A DNA stretch of 64,000 nt from Nemertoderma westbladi (taxonomy: Eukaryota; Xenacoelomorpha; Nemertodermatida; Nemertodermatidae), in contig JAUCBJ010006471.1 of NCBI GenBank assembly GCA_032718475.1, positions 1 to 64,000 of the forward strand. Reading direction: 5' to 3'. A program made the translations under genes and the position numbers. Numbering within the stretch: the stretch's first letter is position 1; every line of letters starts with the position of its first letter. The notes below the pieces were generated by a model. The model was not told where the DNA came from. It searched no databases and worked only from the letters and a program-made list of their open reading frames with translations. Positions 31,711 to 43,949 of the stretch are shown piece by piece.

Positions 31711-34669
31711 AATAGTTATTTGCCCTTCTTTCACAGTGGTTAGATTTCCCCTATCATTGTTAGAGATTACAGAGTATATATAGCCAATTAACTCATTTTT
31801 GTATGTATGTTACTTGGATGTTTTTGACACATTTCAATATAAAATAGCTGACCGCGAGGCAGGAAAATATCAGTTTACAGGGTTAATTATTTCAACAAAT
31901 CAACAAATTCGTTTCTAAGAGTGTAGTTCTGTTTCATCTCCTCCTTTGCCAACTTCTTCATAAACTTGACCTTCATACACTCGGCTCTTCTTCCTCGGCC
32001 CCTTGATCAAAACTTTCCTACTCCTTTCTTCCCCCGACTTTTCGATCTTCCCTTCATCTTCTTTCCTTTCTTCCCCTTTCCTCTATGACTTCTAGACCGA
32101 CTGCCTTTACCTCGGCGACTCCTAGACCTGCTTTTCTTTCCCTTCTTCTTTCCCTTCTTACTTCCCTTCCATTTCTTTCGTCTCCGTTTCTCCATATCTT
32201 TCCTGCTGGTTGATCTACTCACAAACAATATCCTTGTTTCTATCTTCCTCTAAGGCCCAACTCATCCTCACCCAACACGGTATTTTCACACTCATTGTAA
32301 GCCATCACAGCAATGGAACCTAATCACCAGTACTGTTTATATTATTTATTTATCCTATTAAAACTTTGTTGCAACTTAAATCATTAGTGTTTTGCGTATC
32401 ACATTTCAATATGCAAATACATTTTGGCAAATACAGCCAAGTAACATTAACAGCTACTAATTCATAGGAAGCTAAATAGTAATGTAATTCGTTTTAATAT
32501 CGTATGAGACATCACTTATCAAGTTCCAATGTGGCCAATTTTCCCATCACAATCACGAATAGTAAAAAAATTAATTAAAATTTAATTTATTAATTAATTA
32601 AAAAACTGATTATCTCAGAATGACAAATTTGGAACTTGACCGTTTTTTGCCAGAATGGTGTTGATATTATATTGTGCATGATGTACCTGTATCTCACATC
32701 GGTCCCTCGTTTCAATAGTCACTTCGCTGGTTTCGTTTAGCTCGTTTATGTAAATATTAACAGTCGGGACCGGCGTGGGAAAAAGTCCTACATTATATAC
32801 AATATAATAAATAGTTATTACCAGGCTTTGTAGTTGTGGACATTAATTCCATTGTAGACATTCATTACAGCCTCATTTATTGAGTTGATTCCCCAGTTCC
32901 CATACCCATTCCTCTGTTTCAGACGTGTTTCCAGGTAATCCTCATCCAGGTGGCTTGTTACACAAACAAAGGTAATGGGTGAGGTGGATCAGTTGGATCG
33001 CAATACTCTTAAAGTACTTTGCAATAAGTACCGGTATGTATGTGGTATTACTCCAAAATTGAACGGCTATTGATGAAGAACTGCATATGAAAAACTGCAT
33101 TTATTCATTCAATAGCCAGGTACTTGGCCATTCTCCCCTGCCCTTAACTTATTCTACCTAGAATCACAGGAATCGATCTACCTTACTAATGCCAGTCTGC
33201 ATCAATAGGACAGAATTGGGTTTTATAGTGGATTATATTAATTTGTACATTAATAATGTAATGTGTAACATAATGCTCAGTATTCCACTACACGAAGATC
33301 ACTGTGCCAGTTATTATCGTACTGGTTGTTTGCTTGTTGCCAAGTACAATATCCTATGCGAACAATCCGCACTGGCAATGAGAACTGTACATATTAGTAT
33401 TGATGTTTTGAAGTCCTGTTGTGGTTGCAATGCTCTGTCGGGCACTGCAAAAGTGCCTCTGCTTCAAGGCAGATCATGTATCACTTGATTCAGGCCTGGG
33501 GGAGCCAGTAACTTCAAAATGTACTACCGGTCCATTCTAGGATGGTGTTATCGGAACCTTTGCTTCCGCGGGATGACTTCATGGACTCACCTATGTAGCA
33601 AGTATGCTCCAGTATGCAGCCAAACGATCTGAGCCTTAAATCGATGGTCATTCAGACTGCTGGGAACTATGGTACCCCCATTCCCACGCCCTCAGGTTCA
33701 CCTGGGGATAAATTATACAAAGGAGGCTCGAGTTCATTTTCGAGGACAACTATCTCTATGCCCCTTTATTTGTTATTGGTGCTGCACCACCTGCACCATC
33801 AGGTATTGATGCTGGACCGACTCCCTGCCCGCTCCTTTATTCATGATGGACCGACTCCCTGCCCACTCAGTTATTCATGCTGTTTTTTCTTTAAATTTAT
33901 TCCTAGTAAATTTGTTGTCTTACTGTTTTTTGTGTTAGCATATAATCAATGGCATTCTAGACAATGGCATCATGATTTTTACATGATTTCTGAGTATGTA
34001 GCAGTCGTGTCCATTGTATGTAATAGTTTTACTTTAATTTGCTGCTGTGCTTGTGTTGTAGAAGTTATAAATGGTTGTTTTTTATTGTTGTGGATTTCCC
34101 ACATCAGTTTTGCTGTTTCATTTCAAGTATGTGTAGTTAATCAATGGGGAGTATATTTAGTTGTTTGTAGAGTGGTGGTGCGTGTTCACGGTAGTGACTG
34201 AAAGTAATCGCTCTCAAAAATTTATTAATTTTAATTTTTATAGGTTTAATGTGTTCTTGTTTAGCATTACCCCAGATCACTTCCGTAGTGATGCTACGGA
34301 ATATTTGGCCTATTCGGTGTATTAGTGCGAAGTATAATAACTTAATTAATAATGATGACGGTGATGGTAGCCATTACGTCTATATCATATACATATCATA
34401 TATCATAATCTATATCATAATGCTGAACGATGAATGCAATAAGATGTTGATGGTGATGTTGATGGTGTAAGGTTCCATGTATATTTCACCTTATAAGTTC
34501 ATTTAATTTATATATAAGTCTCTTCAGGGGATGCATTAGCACCTATTATTACTACTTCAGCTACTTCATTCACTGCATTTGGTCCTTCATATAATTATTA
34601 TCACAGGGTATCATCGGCAGACCCAGTGACTAAAGAGGCATTATTTTTTTAAATAAGCTAATGTCCTAC
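31711..34669. other. Intronic sequence, nothing firm
   Basis: Apart from a lysine/serine/arginine-rich minus-strand ORF at 32007-32228 and a small 36-bp tandem duplication near 33800-33875, I see no recognisable gene. The plus-strand ORFs at 33189-33488 and 33614-34201 have no protein motif and unremarkable composition. Confidence 0.5.
32007..32228 (-). CDS. Small Lys/Arg/Ser-rich ORF, doubtful
   Basis: The frame encodes about 70 residues dominated by KGKK and RSRS repeats. Another minus-strand frame continues downstream to about 31920 without the low complexity. The track start is not an ATG, and a stop lies about 30 nt upstream. It could be a retroposed fragment of a basic nuclear protein or chance coding in a purine-rich tract. 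I do not recognise a family. Confidence 0.2.
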   Translation of the reverse strand: MFVSRSTSRKDMEKRRRKKWKGSKKGKKKGKKSRSRSRRGKGSRSRSHRGKGKKGKKMKGRSKSRGKKGVGKF

Positions 34670-34822
34670 CTTGTTCAGGTAAACATGTGATGTCAGACAT
34701 TTCGTAGGTACTTGGTTTTAGTTGCTCCCCAGATATCGAAAGACCATCAACTGTGTTAAAGTCTAAAGATGAACTATCTTTCGTTCCAGGTGTAAAACCA
34801 AAGACACCGTCGAAATTATTTT
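34670..34822 (-). CDS. LGR receptor exon: hinge region
   Basis: This 153-nt exon is flanked by acceptor TTTGTAG (34823-34829) and donor GTAGGAC (from 34669), both phase 1. It encodes an acidic, serine-rich linker (NNFDGVFGFTPG...SLDFNTVDG) ending YEMSDITCLPEQ. The split codon G + AC makes Asp and leads into PFTPCDDLMG of the next exon. One cysteine lies near the end, matching the conserved hinge Cys before helix 1 in glycoprotein-hormone receptors. Assignment rests on exact splice phase and position, not on strong sequence identity. Confidence 0.85.
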
Positions 34823-35415
34823 CTACAAATGAAAATGTTAGTATTTAATAATAGTCAACATCATCTATTTTTCTATCTATTGTTACTTTACTTTATTTAC
34901 TACATTCGTGCCAAATAGCCGATTTCCATTTAATGGTAAAGGGTTTCCTTGAATGATAAAAATCGTTCTACTAATTTAATTAATTTAAGTTGAATTTAAT
35001 TTAATCAAAAATGTAAAATAATTTAATTACTAGTTACAGTAGTTATAAAATCCTGACGAAACAAGGAATAAAAAAATTGGTGCAAATAAATTGTGATTAA
35101 AAATGAGCCTCTATCTATCGAAAAAAACCCTTTCAAATAATACATGGGTTGCAACCCAGTCAACCATTATTGCTGCAATCCATGTCTTTTATTAATTAAA
35201 ATGTGAAATACTTCAGAGTGGAATGTAGTAATGGGATATTATGATGAAACGATTTTGTTATTGTTTACTGTACTTCAATGTCAATAAAGCTTCTTTGTAT
35301 GTGTATTGCAAAGAACTGTGACTAACCTTTCAATAAATAGCCTTCATCTGGAAAGGTAGCACACATTCACTTTAAAGTTTATTCTTTCATATTGGTAAAT
35401 GACACTTCTACTCAC

Positions 35416-35488
35416 CGTAATAACCTCCTTCTACATTGAATGAGATAATGGTTGGCGCTCCAGAATAATTCAATGCATTCCCCAAAAT
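35416..35488 (-). CDS. LGR receptor exon: post-LRR/hinge segment
   Basis: A 73-nt exon between acceptor TTATATTCCAG and donor GTGAGTAG (from 35415). The frame reads ILGNALNYSGAPTIISFNV then EGGYY, open throughout, with a phase 0 start and a phase 1 end. It fits the exon at 34822 through a split Glu codon. The length is that of a single-LRR exon, but the repeat pattern is weak. The upstream LRR exon ending at 53832 also has a phase 0 end, so the two may be adjacent. A cysteine-rich exon could be missing between them. Confidence 0.7.
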
Positions 35489-36955
35489 CTGGAATATAAG
35501 TTACTTCGCAAATAAAATCAGAATTCATTAATTGAGAAATTTAAATATATATAGTTTTTCAGCGAGTGGTTGAAAACGGACAAGTACAGAAGGATTAAGC
35601 GCAGTGGCTGCTGATGATGGAGGTGTACCAGCCCGCATTTCATCAGCGGGTAGCTGATGGTCACGCTCAAATGTGATTAGATTGTGCCCTAGTCTACGAG
35701 TAAACATTCAGCAGTTGCTGTTGGCTGTTGTAACACCAGTATGCCAAAAGAGTGAGCTGGGCAGTTCAAATATATGGGAACTTATAATACCATTTTATTA
35801 TTTTCTTACTTACCATGGGTGTCAAATCGATATCGGGATGACCTTCAGGTGGTGGAATTGCAACTATACTACCCTTTGTTTTTGTAGTTTCATCATTTCT
35901 CGTCTTCTCATTCAGTTCGTTAAAGATACAACAATGATATGGATACTAAAAAAGAAACACATTACACCATGACCTGTAATATAGTGTCATTTTCTGATGA
36001 CACGGACACCACCCAATTTTTTCTACAAATTTTGTATATTGTCAATAAAGTGCGATTTAAAGATATAGCAAACAACTAATATCTACGAAACTGAAAATCA
36101 GAATGTATTCTTTATGTATGTATTGGGTATTTGCAATGTGCAGAACATGAACAATGGTAATGGAGTGATACATGGCAAAGGTTTCACCCATGGAATACTA
36201 AATATACACGGAAGGACAAATGTGTCATACCCCTGGAGGCAATCTTTTTATTTTATAAAACGATAGATATGGATGACAGAAAACCGCTGCTAAATTTTTT
36301 TCGAAATCTGTCATGCCGTTTTTGAGATATAGCATTTTATATAACGCTCCCACGGCCTACTATATACACGGCCTAATAAGCTGAACTTTGAGGCCATTCT
36401 GAAAGAGACCAGTTTTTTTTACAACAATTTGATATCTTGATATAATTCTTTAATTTGACTGAATTGAAGTCTCCTCGTTAAGCAAGATACTAAATTATAT
36501 GGTAGCTAGTGTTTTAGGTAGCTTTAGCTAGTAATTTTGACAAAAACGTTTTTTATTGATTTAAACACGTTTTAGAACGATGCCATGCGTTTTAAATATG
36601 ATCCAGATTTTTTTCAATAAAATGTTCTAGAACAAAAAACATTTGTTCTAGAACTTATTTCTTTTTTAGAAATGAATAGCTAACATGTTCTGGAACATTT
36701 TCGATACGAATAGTAATAAGAACTAGCTACTACAAAATATTTATAGAAGGAAGTAGGATGTCAGAACCAGATGTTTGCCAAATGTTTGGAATTTTACAGT
36801 GGACATCACAACAGATTATAGATTCTAGATTAACCGGTACATCAGACAACAAGTTGTCTAATCTATGCTGATAATTTTCAATATTCGAGCTCCGAGTTTT
36901 TTCCCACTTTGGGTGCGGGATGTTCTATTTTCCACTTTTGGTATAACATTTAGGC

Positions 36956-37640
36956 TCAAATAAATTGGAAATACTGCACGAAAAAGACAGGCATGTGGTC
37001 ATCAGATTTTAGATCATAATTTACAGATACGGAAGCACCAATGATATTATCATGGAAACTTTTTGTACAAATAAAATGGTCTAACCAACTGACCGTACCA
37101 TGAATGTGACTTGCATACGTAAATGTGTTACCGGGCAAAAACTTAATGTCCGAGCAAATAAGATTAGAAAATTCACAAAATTGTAGCATTTCAGCACCAA
37201 AGCACCGATTAGAATCATCCTTAAACGGATCGGCATTAAAATCACTGATAATTATAGACTGACTGCCGGGATGATCTGCAATGCAAGAATTGCATTTGCC
37301 CAATAATTCTAAAAACAAATCAAGATTATCATGCGAGTCACAGGGCATGTAAATATTTAAAAATAATACACTACCGATACATAAACCCATTATTCTAGAA
37401 TAATCTAGGTCAAACGATTTTATATTGTTTGAACCCTATGCCCCCAGTGACTTTTTCCATAAAATCGCCAAACCCCCGTGTGGCCTACCTAAAAGAGGTT
37501 CGTCCTGTAAGTCAACAGAAGATATGCCAATGCCATAAAAATCACAGTGAATCGAGTTTAGCTTAAACAAGTCTTGTTTGTATAACCAAGTTTCTTGTAA
37601 AAATACCACATCGTGTGAATTCACAATGTTTTGACATAAT
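36956..37640 (-). pseudogene. CR1/L2-like ORF2 fragment: AP endonuclease
   Basis: Read from 37624, the minus strand encodes VVFLQETWL, the glutamate motif of apurinic-type endonucleases, then GGLAILWKKS. After a shift near 37410 it continues with SVLFLNIYMPCDSHDN, SIIISDFNADP and, at about 36990, LKSDDHMPVFF, equivalent to the terminal SDH motif. Reverse transcriptase is absent because the copy ends at about 36950. This enzyme normally nicks target DNA to prime reverse transcription. Confidence 0.8.
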
Positions 37641-37782
37641 CAATGTGGCTGTTAAGCCCTCACAGTTAAATGTAGATAGTTTGAGTGTATTTGTATGCGC
37701 CATTATGAATTAGATGTAGCACATATTATATAGTCCTATATTATATTATAAAGTATTAAAAGTAAAGCAAATCACAAACAAA

Positions 37783-38798
37783 TCAAGCAGGCGGGTACAA
37801 GGATACGGGCCGGTGACTGGCCTGTGCATGCTCCCGCGCCCGTGCCGGAGAGTCTCTGTATACACTATCAGGCATCCAAAAGCATTTCACCAAAATGTCC
37901 TTGGGCCACGTACTCGGGTCGATCAGTTTCGCAAACATTGCATCATCTTTCGGATCGATAATAAAGGAGTTATACCCTCCAGAGTATAACTGCCTCGTGT
38001 TTCGAGAAATTACCATTCCAGTCTGTTCGTGCTCCTGGGAGAGAAAATCCTTTAAATCAGTTTCCGTTACTTCAGTAGCGAAGCGAGAAACGAATATTCG
38101 TTTATTCTTGAATCTCGGTTGTCGTACAGCCACTTTGAGAGAGGAAAAATCGCCGGTTCCTACAGTTTCAGGTCGCGATCGTCTTTTCTTAGTAGCGACT
38201 CTAAAGTCATCCTCCAGGTCGTCATCCATGCGAGAAGGTACCACAGCTGGTTGACTGGCTGAGAGACTGCCCGAACCGTTACGTTCAGACTCCCCGCCAT
38301 GTGGTGGTGGAGGATAGCTCCCCGGTTGCCGACTCAGATCCGGGTAATTGTCATCGTCAAGACTAGATAACGGACCATAGCGGTTCAATTGCGTAATAGT
38401 CGAGCATAGCTGCCTTCAGGACTGCAACATAGCAGTTCAGACCTAACCAAGGGACGACTTTCAGCGTCCTCAAAAATGGTGTCGTCAAGAGCACCAGAAG
38501 ATAGAGTAGCAACTCCGTCACTCGATGTGATGACAACCGAGTCATTAAATGAGGCGACTCCAGCCCCCGGAGTATTGCCTGCATTAATGACTGGCAGTTG
38601 CTCCAGATTCGTATTGTTGACGCCAATACACATATTAGTACTCATATTACTCGAATTGGGAGTAAGAAACTCCCCCCTTTTCAAATTACAGCTATGGCAG
38701 TAAATAATAGCATCAATGGTTTTAAAAGCAGTAACAGCAGACAGTGATAGGCCTACTTGTTCTGTTTCCTTACAGTCTGTACATATCCTTTCAGCCAT
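37783..38798 (-). pseudogene. CR1/L2-like ORF1 with zinc-finger and RRM-like regions
   Basis: The first part starts MAERICTDC at 38798, with paired C-x2-C motifs (CTDC and CHSC) over some 35 residues, followed by a Ser/Thr/Asn-rich linker. The frame shifts near 38388, and the second part (to 37783) holds KRIFVSRFATEVTETDLKDFL, an RRM-like nucleic-acid-binding segment. ORF1 proteins of this kind coat element RNA. It is followed on the same strand by the endonuclease fragment, as expected for one element running from about 38830 to 36950. The single frameshift and the loss of ORF2 disable it. Confidence 0.7.
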
Positions 38799-38835
38799 TG
38801 CAGCGACCCGTACCGTTTTACACCGTTATTTTTTG

Positions 38836-39880
38836 TTAATAATAATAATAATGCTTCTGGAGTATTTCACGCCATATTGACTTCGCTTGTTTAAAGATTC
38901 CAACATCAAGTGGTTGTAGAAGGTGACTGCAATGAGCTGGCAGGCAAAGCAAGGATACCTGCGAATCCCTTGCTAATTCTACGACCTGGAGAGAAACATG
39001 GCTCATGTGACCATCATAGATCATCAGCAATGGCTTGGGTATATCTTTGGTACGTTTTATAAACTGTTTCATGAACTGTAGGAATAGATTACTATCCATC
39101 CATCCACTTTCGCTGGTTCCATACAATGTTCCATTTGGACCTCCTTCGGTCCATTCATCAAAAAGACGATTCTTAGCAGCATAAACAACGAAAGGGGGGA
39201 AGTTTTGCCCTGCTGCACTCACAGTTGATAGAATGGTGTATTGTTCTTTCCCAGAACCAGGAACTATATTTACAGGGTTTTTCGCCCCTCGCTTACAGAT
39301 AATCTTGGTAAGTTTTGGGTTAGTACACAAACCACTTTCATCACAGTTAAATATACGTGCTGGCTGTGTCAAAAGATTTAGCTTATCCAGTATCGAATAA
39401 AGTAGTTTGAACCACGCAGAGACGACTGTCGCATTACAAGAAAGTGCTCTCTGGATAATGAGCAACTCAGGCTTACATATGCTTAATGTACTGCTCCATC
39501 GCTTACGGAAACCGATGTACCATTTCCTTCGGTCTTCCATCAGGAAAAGCGTTCCCTTTTCCAATTTTACAAATATAATCCTCGACAATCTCAAGAAAAG
39601 AGGATTTGATTAAAGGAAATCCAAATTCCGAAAAGGAAAGTACGACATATACGAGCTCCTGTTCTTCAACTTGTGTTAAGTATGTTGGTCGTCCTGAACC
39701 TACTTTTGAGCAGTTTATTCCAGCAACATGGTGGGCTATAGTGGAACGAGGAACTCCAAATTGTTCTGCAGCACTATATGAAGAGAGTTTATTTTCCTTT
39801 ACAGCAGCTATTGCTGCTGCTAGTTTCACCTTATCATAAGATTTTCTCCCTCCTGAGACTGGTATGTACTTCCGTGGCAT
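38836..39880 (-). pseudogene. pogo-type (Tc1/mariner superfamily) transposase, frameshifted and truncated
   Basis: The start MPRKYIPVSGG at 39880 leads into a pipsqueak-type helix-turn-helix (AAIAAVKENKLSSYSAAEQFGVPRSTI) and a CENP-B-like DNA-binding part. One extra base in the T run at 39523-39525 breaks the frame, and the second ORF (39594-38836) continues with GFRKRW. The DDE domain shows FNCDESG, then LLMIYDGHMSHVS, then LPAHCSHLLQPLDVGIF, so all three catalytic blocks are visible. It ends in a (TAA)n microsatellite just where the CR1-like element begins, and lacks the C-terminus. Pogo transposases cut and paste DNA at TA sites. This copy is inactive. Confidence 0.88.
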
Positions 39881-40741
39881 TACTGCATTAGGCTGACTTC
39901 AGTTATAACTTGAATTTATATAAACAAAACAAACACCAATCAGCCAATACTATATTCAATAGTAGGACTAGCCTCCGACAGACCAACCCTAATGCCTAGC
40001 TTACCTGCCTACTGGTACCGGTATCCATTTAATATTTTTTTATGAAATATAATGTAGTAGTTAATTTTACCCCATATCTTGAAAAATTCACGGGAAAAAT
40101 GAACTACTTTTTACATTAAATTTTTCTGTTGACCTAAAACTCCAAGTACAAAAATAATGTAACCAACTGGATGTCTCTTTATTAAACTTTTAGTTCATAT
40201 ATGAAACATTTGTTAACTCTTTTACTTACTTCTTCTATGAGCCAAATACAATTTTGGGTCAAGAACCTCAACAATGCCAAATTTAGAGGTTTTGTGAATT
40301 CTGACAACTTGTGGCCACACTGTTTTGTGTTTGGTAGATAATATTGTGTCAAAATACTATGGAAGTGTTAGCCAGATAAATTAGCAATATTTTAATATGC
40401 CTTTAATTTCATACACATTTGTTGTTCAACCGATAATCACCGTCAAAGTTTTTAGTTCAATTTACCCCATAGTTCATTATACCCCGTACTACCCTACTAT
40501 ATATAGTACGCCATGGGAGCATTATATAAAATGCTATATCTCAAAAACGGCACGACAGAAATAATTTTAATACTCGTATGTTATACCTTAAGTTGGTCAG
40601 TGATAAGTAAAAATTCCGAAAGTACTACAAGATCTTTACAAGTTACAACTAACCCGAGGTATCTTTGCATTAAACGTCTTGTTTGTGGCCCCCTTTGCAG
40701 GCTTAGTTATTCGGGTTGTTCTGGTAAGAATAATATTTTGC

Positions 40742-40840
40742 ACTGACCCCCCACCCCCCTCCACTACCCACCCAACTCCCCCCCCCCCCCCCCCCCCTCC
40801 ACTACCTACCCAACCCACCCAACCCCCCCCCCCCCCCCCT
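40742..40840. repeat. C-rich low-complexity tract
   Basis: Long C runs are separated by CACTACC/CAACCC-type spacers. The minus-strand ORF here reads glycine repeats and is not a gene. Confidence 0.9.
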
Positions 40841-41020
40841 AAGATATATGCGATGAAAGATTGCAACAAGTATCGTTCACTGAAGGCCATTTATTCTATT
40901 AATTTATACATAATGTTCCGAAACATTTTGTTTTTGTATGAACAGCTATGCAAGAGATAATGTATAGATAGGCATACCGTTGTTCAAATAAATAATAAAC
41001 ACTGAATGATAGAGTAGAGT

Positions 41021-41196
41021 ACATCGGGGCCATTGTGACACATTTTGAGGTAATTCCTTTTTCAGTTGAAGGGTGAGATAAAATAACGATATGATGTGAT
41101 TAATAAAAACAATCTATATTGTATACATCTTATATCTATATAGAAACAAGCTGGTCCACACTTTGAATGTCGGAATTGCCCCATATACCCTACTCT
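41021..41196. mobile_element. Short inverted-repeat element (MITE-like)
   Basis: The ends AGAGTAGAGTACATCGGGGC (41021 onward) and, inverted, AGAGTAGGGTATATGGGGC (to about 41196) match with a few differences. The interior is AT-rich with no ORF. A target duplication was not clear. Confidence 0.45.
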
Positions 41197-41369
41197 GCGC
41201 ACACCACAGTACAGTGAGAATGTTATAACTATATTGGGGTTATATTTTACAGTTACAAATCCGATTCTTAAATTTTCAGCTCAACGAAAGTATTGATTTA
41301 ACATTGAATCATAGGTGTAGCATAGTACAGTATATTAGTCAAAACAGTAGGTCTAGTTTTATTATTAAT

Positions 41370-42200
41370 TTAATTATTTGATTCAAGTACGAACAGGTCT
41401 CCTGCAACTTGTTTTTTATTACAAATGCTGATCTTTAAGTTATGTTGGGCTATCTCCGTTAGAATTTTGATTAGTTCAGTTTCGGCAATATATTTCTCCA
41501 ATTCGGCCAACAACGCTAATACATGTGCATCATCTACGGCCATGCGAGCCTTCTTTGCTTTTCGTTGATCCCCAGAGCCATTGGTTGGCGGTAGATTTTG
41601 TGCTCTAGGGCGGATGGTATTGGTTTCTGGCATTGGTCTAGTTACAGGGTTACAGCAGCTTATCTCCTGATCATTCCTTGATCCCTGATCATTTGTGTCC
41701 AATAATATCGAAACAGACGAAGTATCTTGTGAAGTACTATGAATAATATCATCGAGTTCTTCACTATCTATTGTCTATATCTATCTATCTATTCACTATT
41801 CTCTTTTCTATCAACATTAAGAACACGGACCGAATTGGTCACAGAGCCTGGAATGCCGCTAACCACAACATCGGGTAAAATGTCATATATTATAACTTCC
41901 ACCCACTTTGGAAGACCCGCGACTGGACCTCCACCACTATGGTTTATCTTATGGATGTGCACTCGGTTTAAAACTTTAACACGATATACAAGATCATTGT
42001 ATCGGGTGCGGGCGTATATGTAGGAATCGAAAGTTCCTGGTGCGATAGCATTTATTTGCCCTGTAATTTCTTTCCACACTCTTGTCTGTTCTTCCTTCTT
42101 ATTGGCGTGTTGCATTATATATTTTTGTTCTTTATACAGATTTAAAAAGAAGAGTTTCGTCACTTCGTCTAAGTTCTTATTTCGGGAACCTCGTTGTTGT
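41370..42200 (-). pseudogene. Myb/SANT-like DNA-binding ORF of PIF/Harbinger type
   Basis: The minus strand at about 42200-41789 encodes a Myb/SANT-like helical domain (DEVTKLFFLNLYKEQKYIMQ, then EQTRVWKEITGQINA...RTRYNDLVYRVK). A GATA/TAGA microsatellite at about 41755-41790 puts stops and a frame change in the protein. The frame resumes with an acidic stretch, then a basic KAKKARM patch and a helical C-terminus (LLAELEKYIAETELIKILTEIAQH) ending at 41370. Such proteins accompany the transposase in Harbinger elements, and NAIF1-like host genes derive from them. No Harbinger transposase is seen next to it. Confidence 0.6.
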
Positions 42201-42656
42201 GGAATTTCGACAACTAGGCTATATAAACAACTACTTCACTTAAAAATATGAAATCTAACTAAAACTTCACAATAACCAAAACTAATACTTCTCAAAATGG
42301 AAGTTTAGTAGCTGATCTGAAAAAAATACGAAATCATATACTATTGTGGCACTAAACTATATCCATTTCTATAACTACGTTGACCAACTTTGATGAATCA
42401 ATTAGTTCCTTCCACAGCATATTTTTAGAAATTTTTTTCTCATTCGATTTGTGGTAGCTATTAAATTTTGTATGGTAACTAGTAGGGATGTCCCGGAATC
42501 GATATACAGCGAACAATGCGGGATGGGTAGATTAGCACTAGATGGACATTTTTTTTTGTCAGTTCACTGTAAATTGTTACTGGTACTAGTGTTGCCCGTG
42601 TCACCATTATTCTGCCTTTCATAATAGCTGTTTTTGGTTTGACATCCAAAAATATC

Positions 42657-43949
42657 GGTACTAGTGTGCACACCCCCCCCCCCCCCTCAAATTTTTTATA
42701 CTAGCTAGTTTTTATTCCTTTTTTTAAAATGTTCTAGAACCGTATTATCTATTCATTTAATATAAACGTTTTGTTCTAGAACAAATATTTTTTGTTCTAG
42801 AACAAAAAATAGAAAAAAACTAGCTAATTTGTTTATCTTTTTCATTTTTTATTGTATGTTATATTTGTATAAATTTTTTTAACTAGCTAGTTTGTGTTTC
42901 CTTTATTTAAAAAAAATGTTCTATAGCATATTATTTATTCATAATATAAAAATTTTGTTCCAGAACAAAAAAAAAACAAAAAAAACGGTTGATATATGTT
43001 TTATCACTTTCCTTTACTACCGCTATGGTGACTAGATTCTAGAACACAATTATTGTGGCAAAATGTCTTTAGGCAAGTTAAATTTGCGTGAATTGGTGCT
43101 ACGTACAAGTACTGTAGCTGATTCATTACAGCTATGCAGAGACAATTTTCTGTTGACAACCAGCAGTACTTGTTTGTGTGGTAGTGATATGAAACTTCGG
43201 GCGACGAAGCGCTGCAAGGATGGAGAAATTTGGCGTTGCCCACGTCCCTGCCTGAAGGAGAGCACAATAAGGAAAGGTTCTTTTTTCGCTGGAAGTAATT
43301 TACCAATAAGTACACTTCTTGAATTCTCGTACTATTGGGCCTATGAAGAAGTGTCCATGGAAAAGGCGAGGCGGGAATTCGGAATGAGCGACCACACCAC
43401 TGTTGATTGGAAGAACTTTCATCGAGATATTTGTGCACAGTCGTTATTAAACAATTCAGCAAAAATTGGTGGTAGTGGGCACATTGTGGAGGTGGATGAG
43501 ATAGTACAATTGTATAAATGTTAAGAAATTGAGAGGGTGTGGGGGTATACTGCAGAAGTACCAAAAAAACTAGCTAATTTGTTAATTTTGTTAATCTTTT
43601 ATTCTATGTTGTCTTTGTATCACAAATTTAATAAATATCACTAGCTATAATGAAAATTTGTAGTTGTTAGTAATTGTTTTTAACACTTACTAATCAAATA
43701 AAAAACACCACAAAATATATTTTTTTAATGTTCTATAACATTTTTTAAAAAAGTATGAAGAACTAGCTTTGATAACTTCAAAAATACCGAATTAATTAAT
43801 TTTGTTCTAGAACAACAATTGTTTGTTCTAGAACAAAATTAATGAAAAAAAATAAATAGACAATATGTTATAGAACATTAAAAAAAAGTATCAAAAACTA
43901 GCTAGTATAAAAAATTTGAGGGGGGATGTGCACAAAACACACTAGTACC
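42657..43949. mobile_element. Merlin-family DNA transposon, 1293 bp, defective
   Basis: Inverted ends start GGTACTAGTGTG and continue past a C/G tract through TCAAATTTTTTATACTAGC, matched at 43860-43949. A 9-bp flank AAAAATATC (42648-42656) is repeated as AAAAATATG (43950-43958) with one mismatch; Merlin elements make 8-9-bp duplications. Pairs of the palindrome TTGTTCTAGAACAA lie in both sub-terminal regions (about 42770 and 43810). The transposase inside is truncated. Confidence 0.85.
43063..43524 (+). pseudogene. Merlin (ISXO2/IS1595-like) transposase, N-terminal part only
   Basis: Starting MSLGKLNLREL, the frame has a zinc-ribbon-like part (CLCGSDMKL...KDGEIWRCPRPC), then IRKGSFFAGSNLPISTLLEF, a helix-turn-helix region (VSMEKARREFGMSDHTTVDWKNFHRDICA) and IGGSGHIVEVDE, the block with the first catalytic Asp of the ISXO2-like domain. 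It ends four codons later at a stop, and the second and third catalytic blocks are missing. The family's usual length is near 300 residues, so about half is lost. It lies inside well-matched terminal repeats, so it could be mobilised only in trans. Confidence 0.85.

Larger units (their letters stand above)
36290..40562. repeat. Inverted repeat pair (~70 bp) enclosing pogo and CR1-like remnants
   Basis: The segment at about 36298-36365, around GCCGTTTTTGAGATATAGC, recurs inverted at about 40497-40562 with a few mismatches. Between the arms lie the CR1/L2-like ORFs and the pogo transposase. They may be terminal repeats of one larger element or two copies of a dispersed MITE. Confidence 0.6.

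Noticed and set aside
33614-34201. 195-codon plus-strand ORF with hydrophobic stretches
   Set aside because: No recognisable motif, no splice framing, and composition like the surrounding intron.
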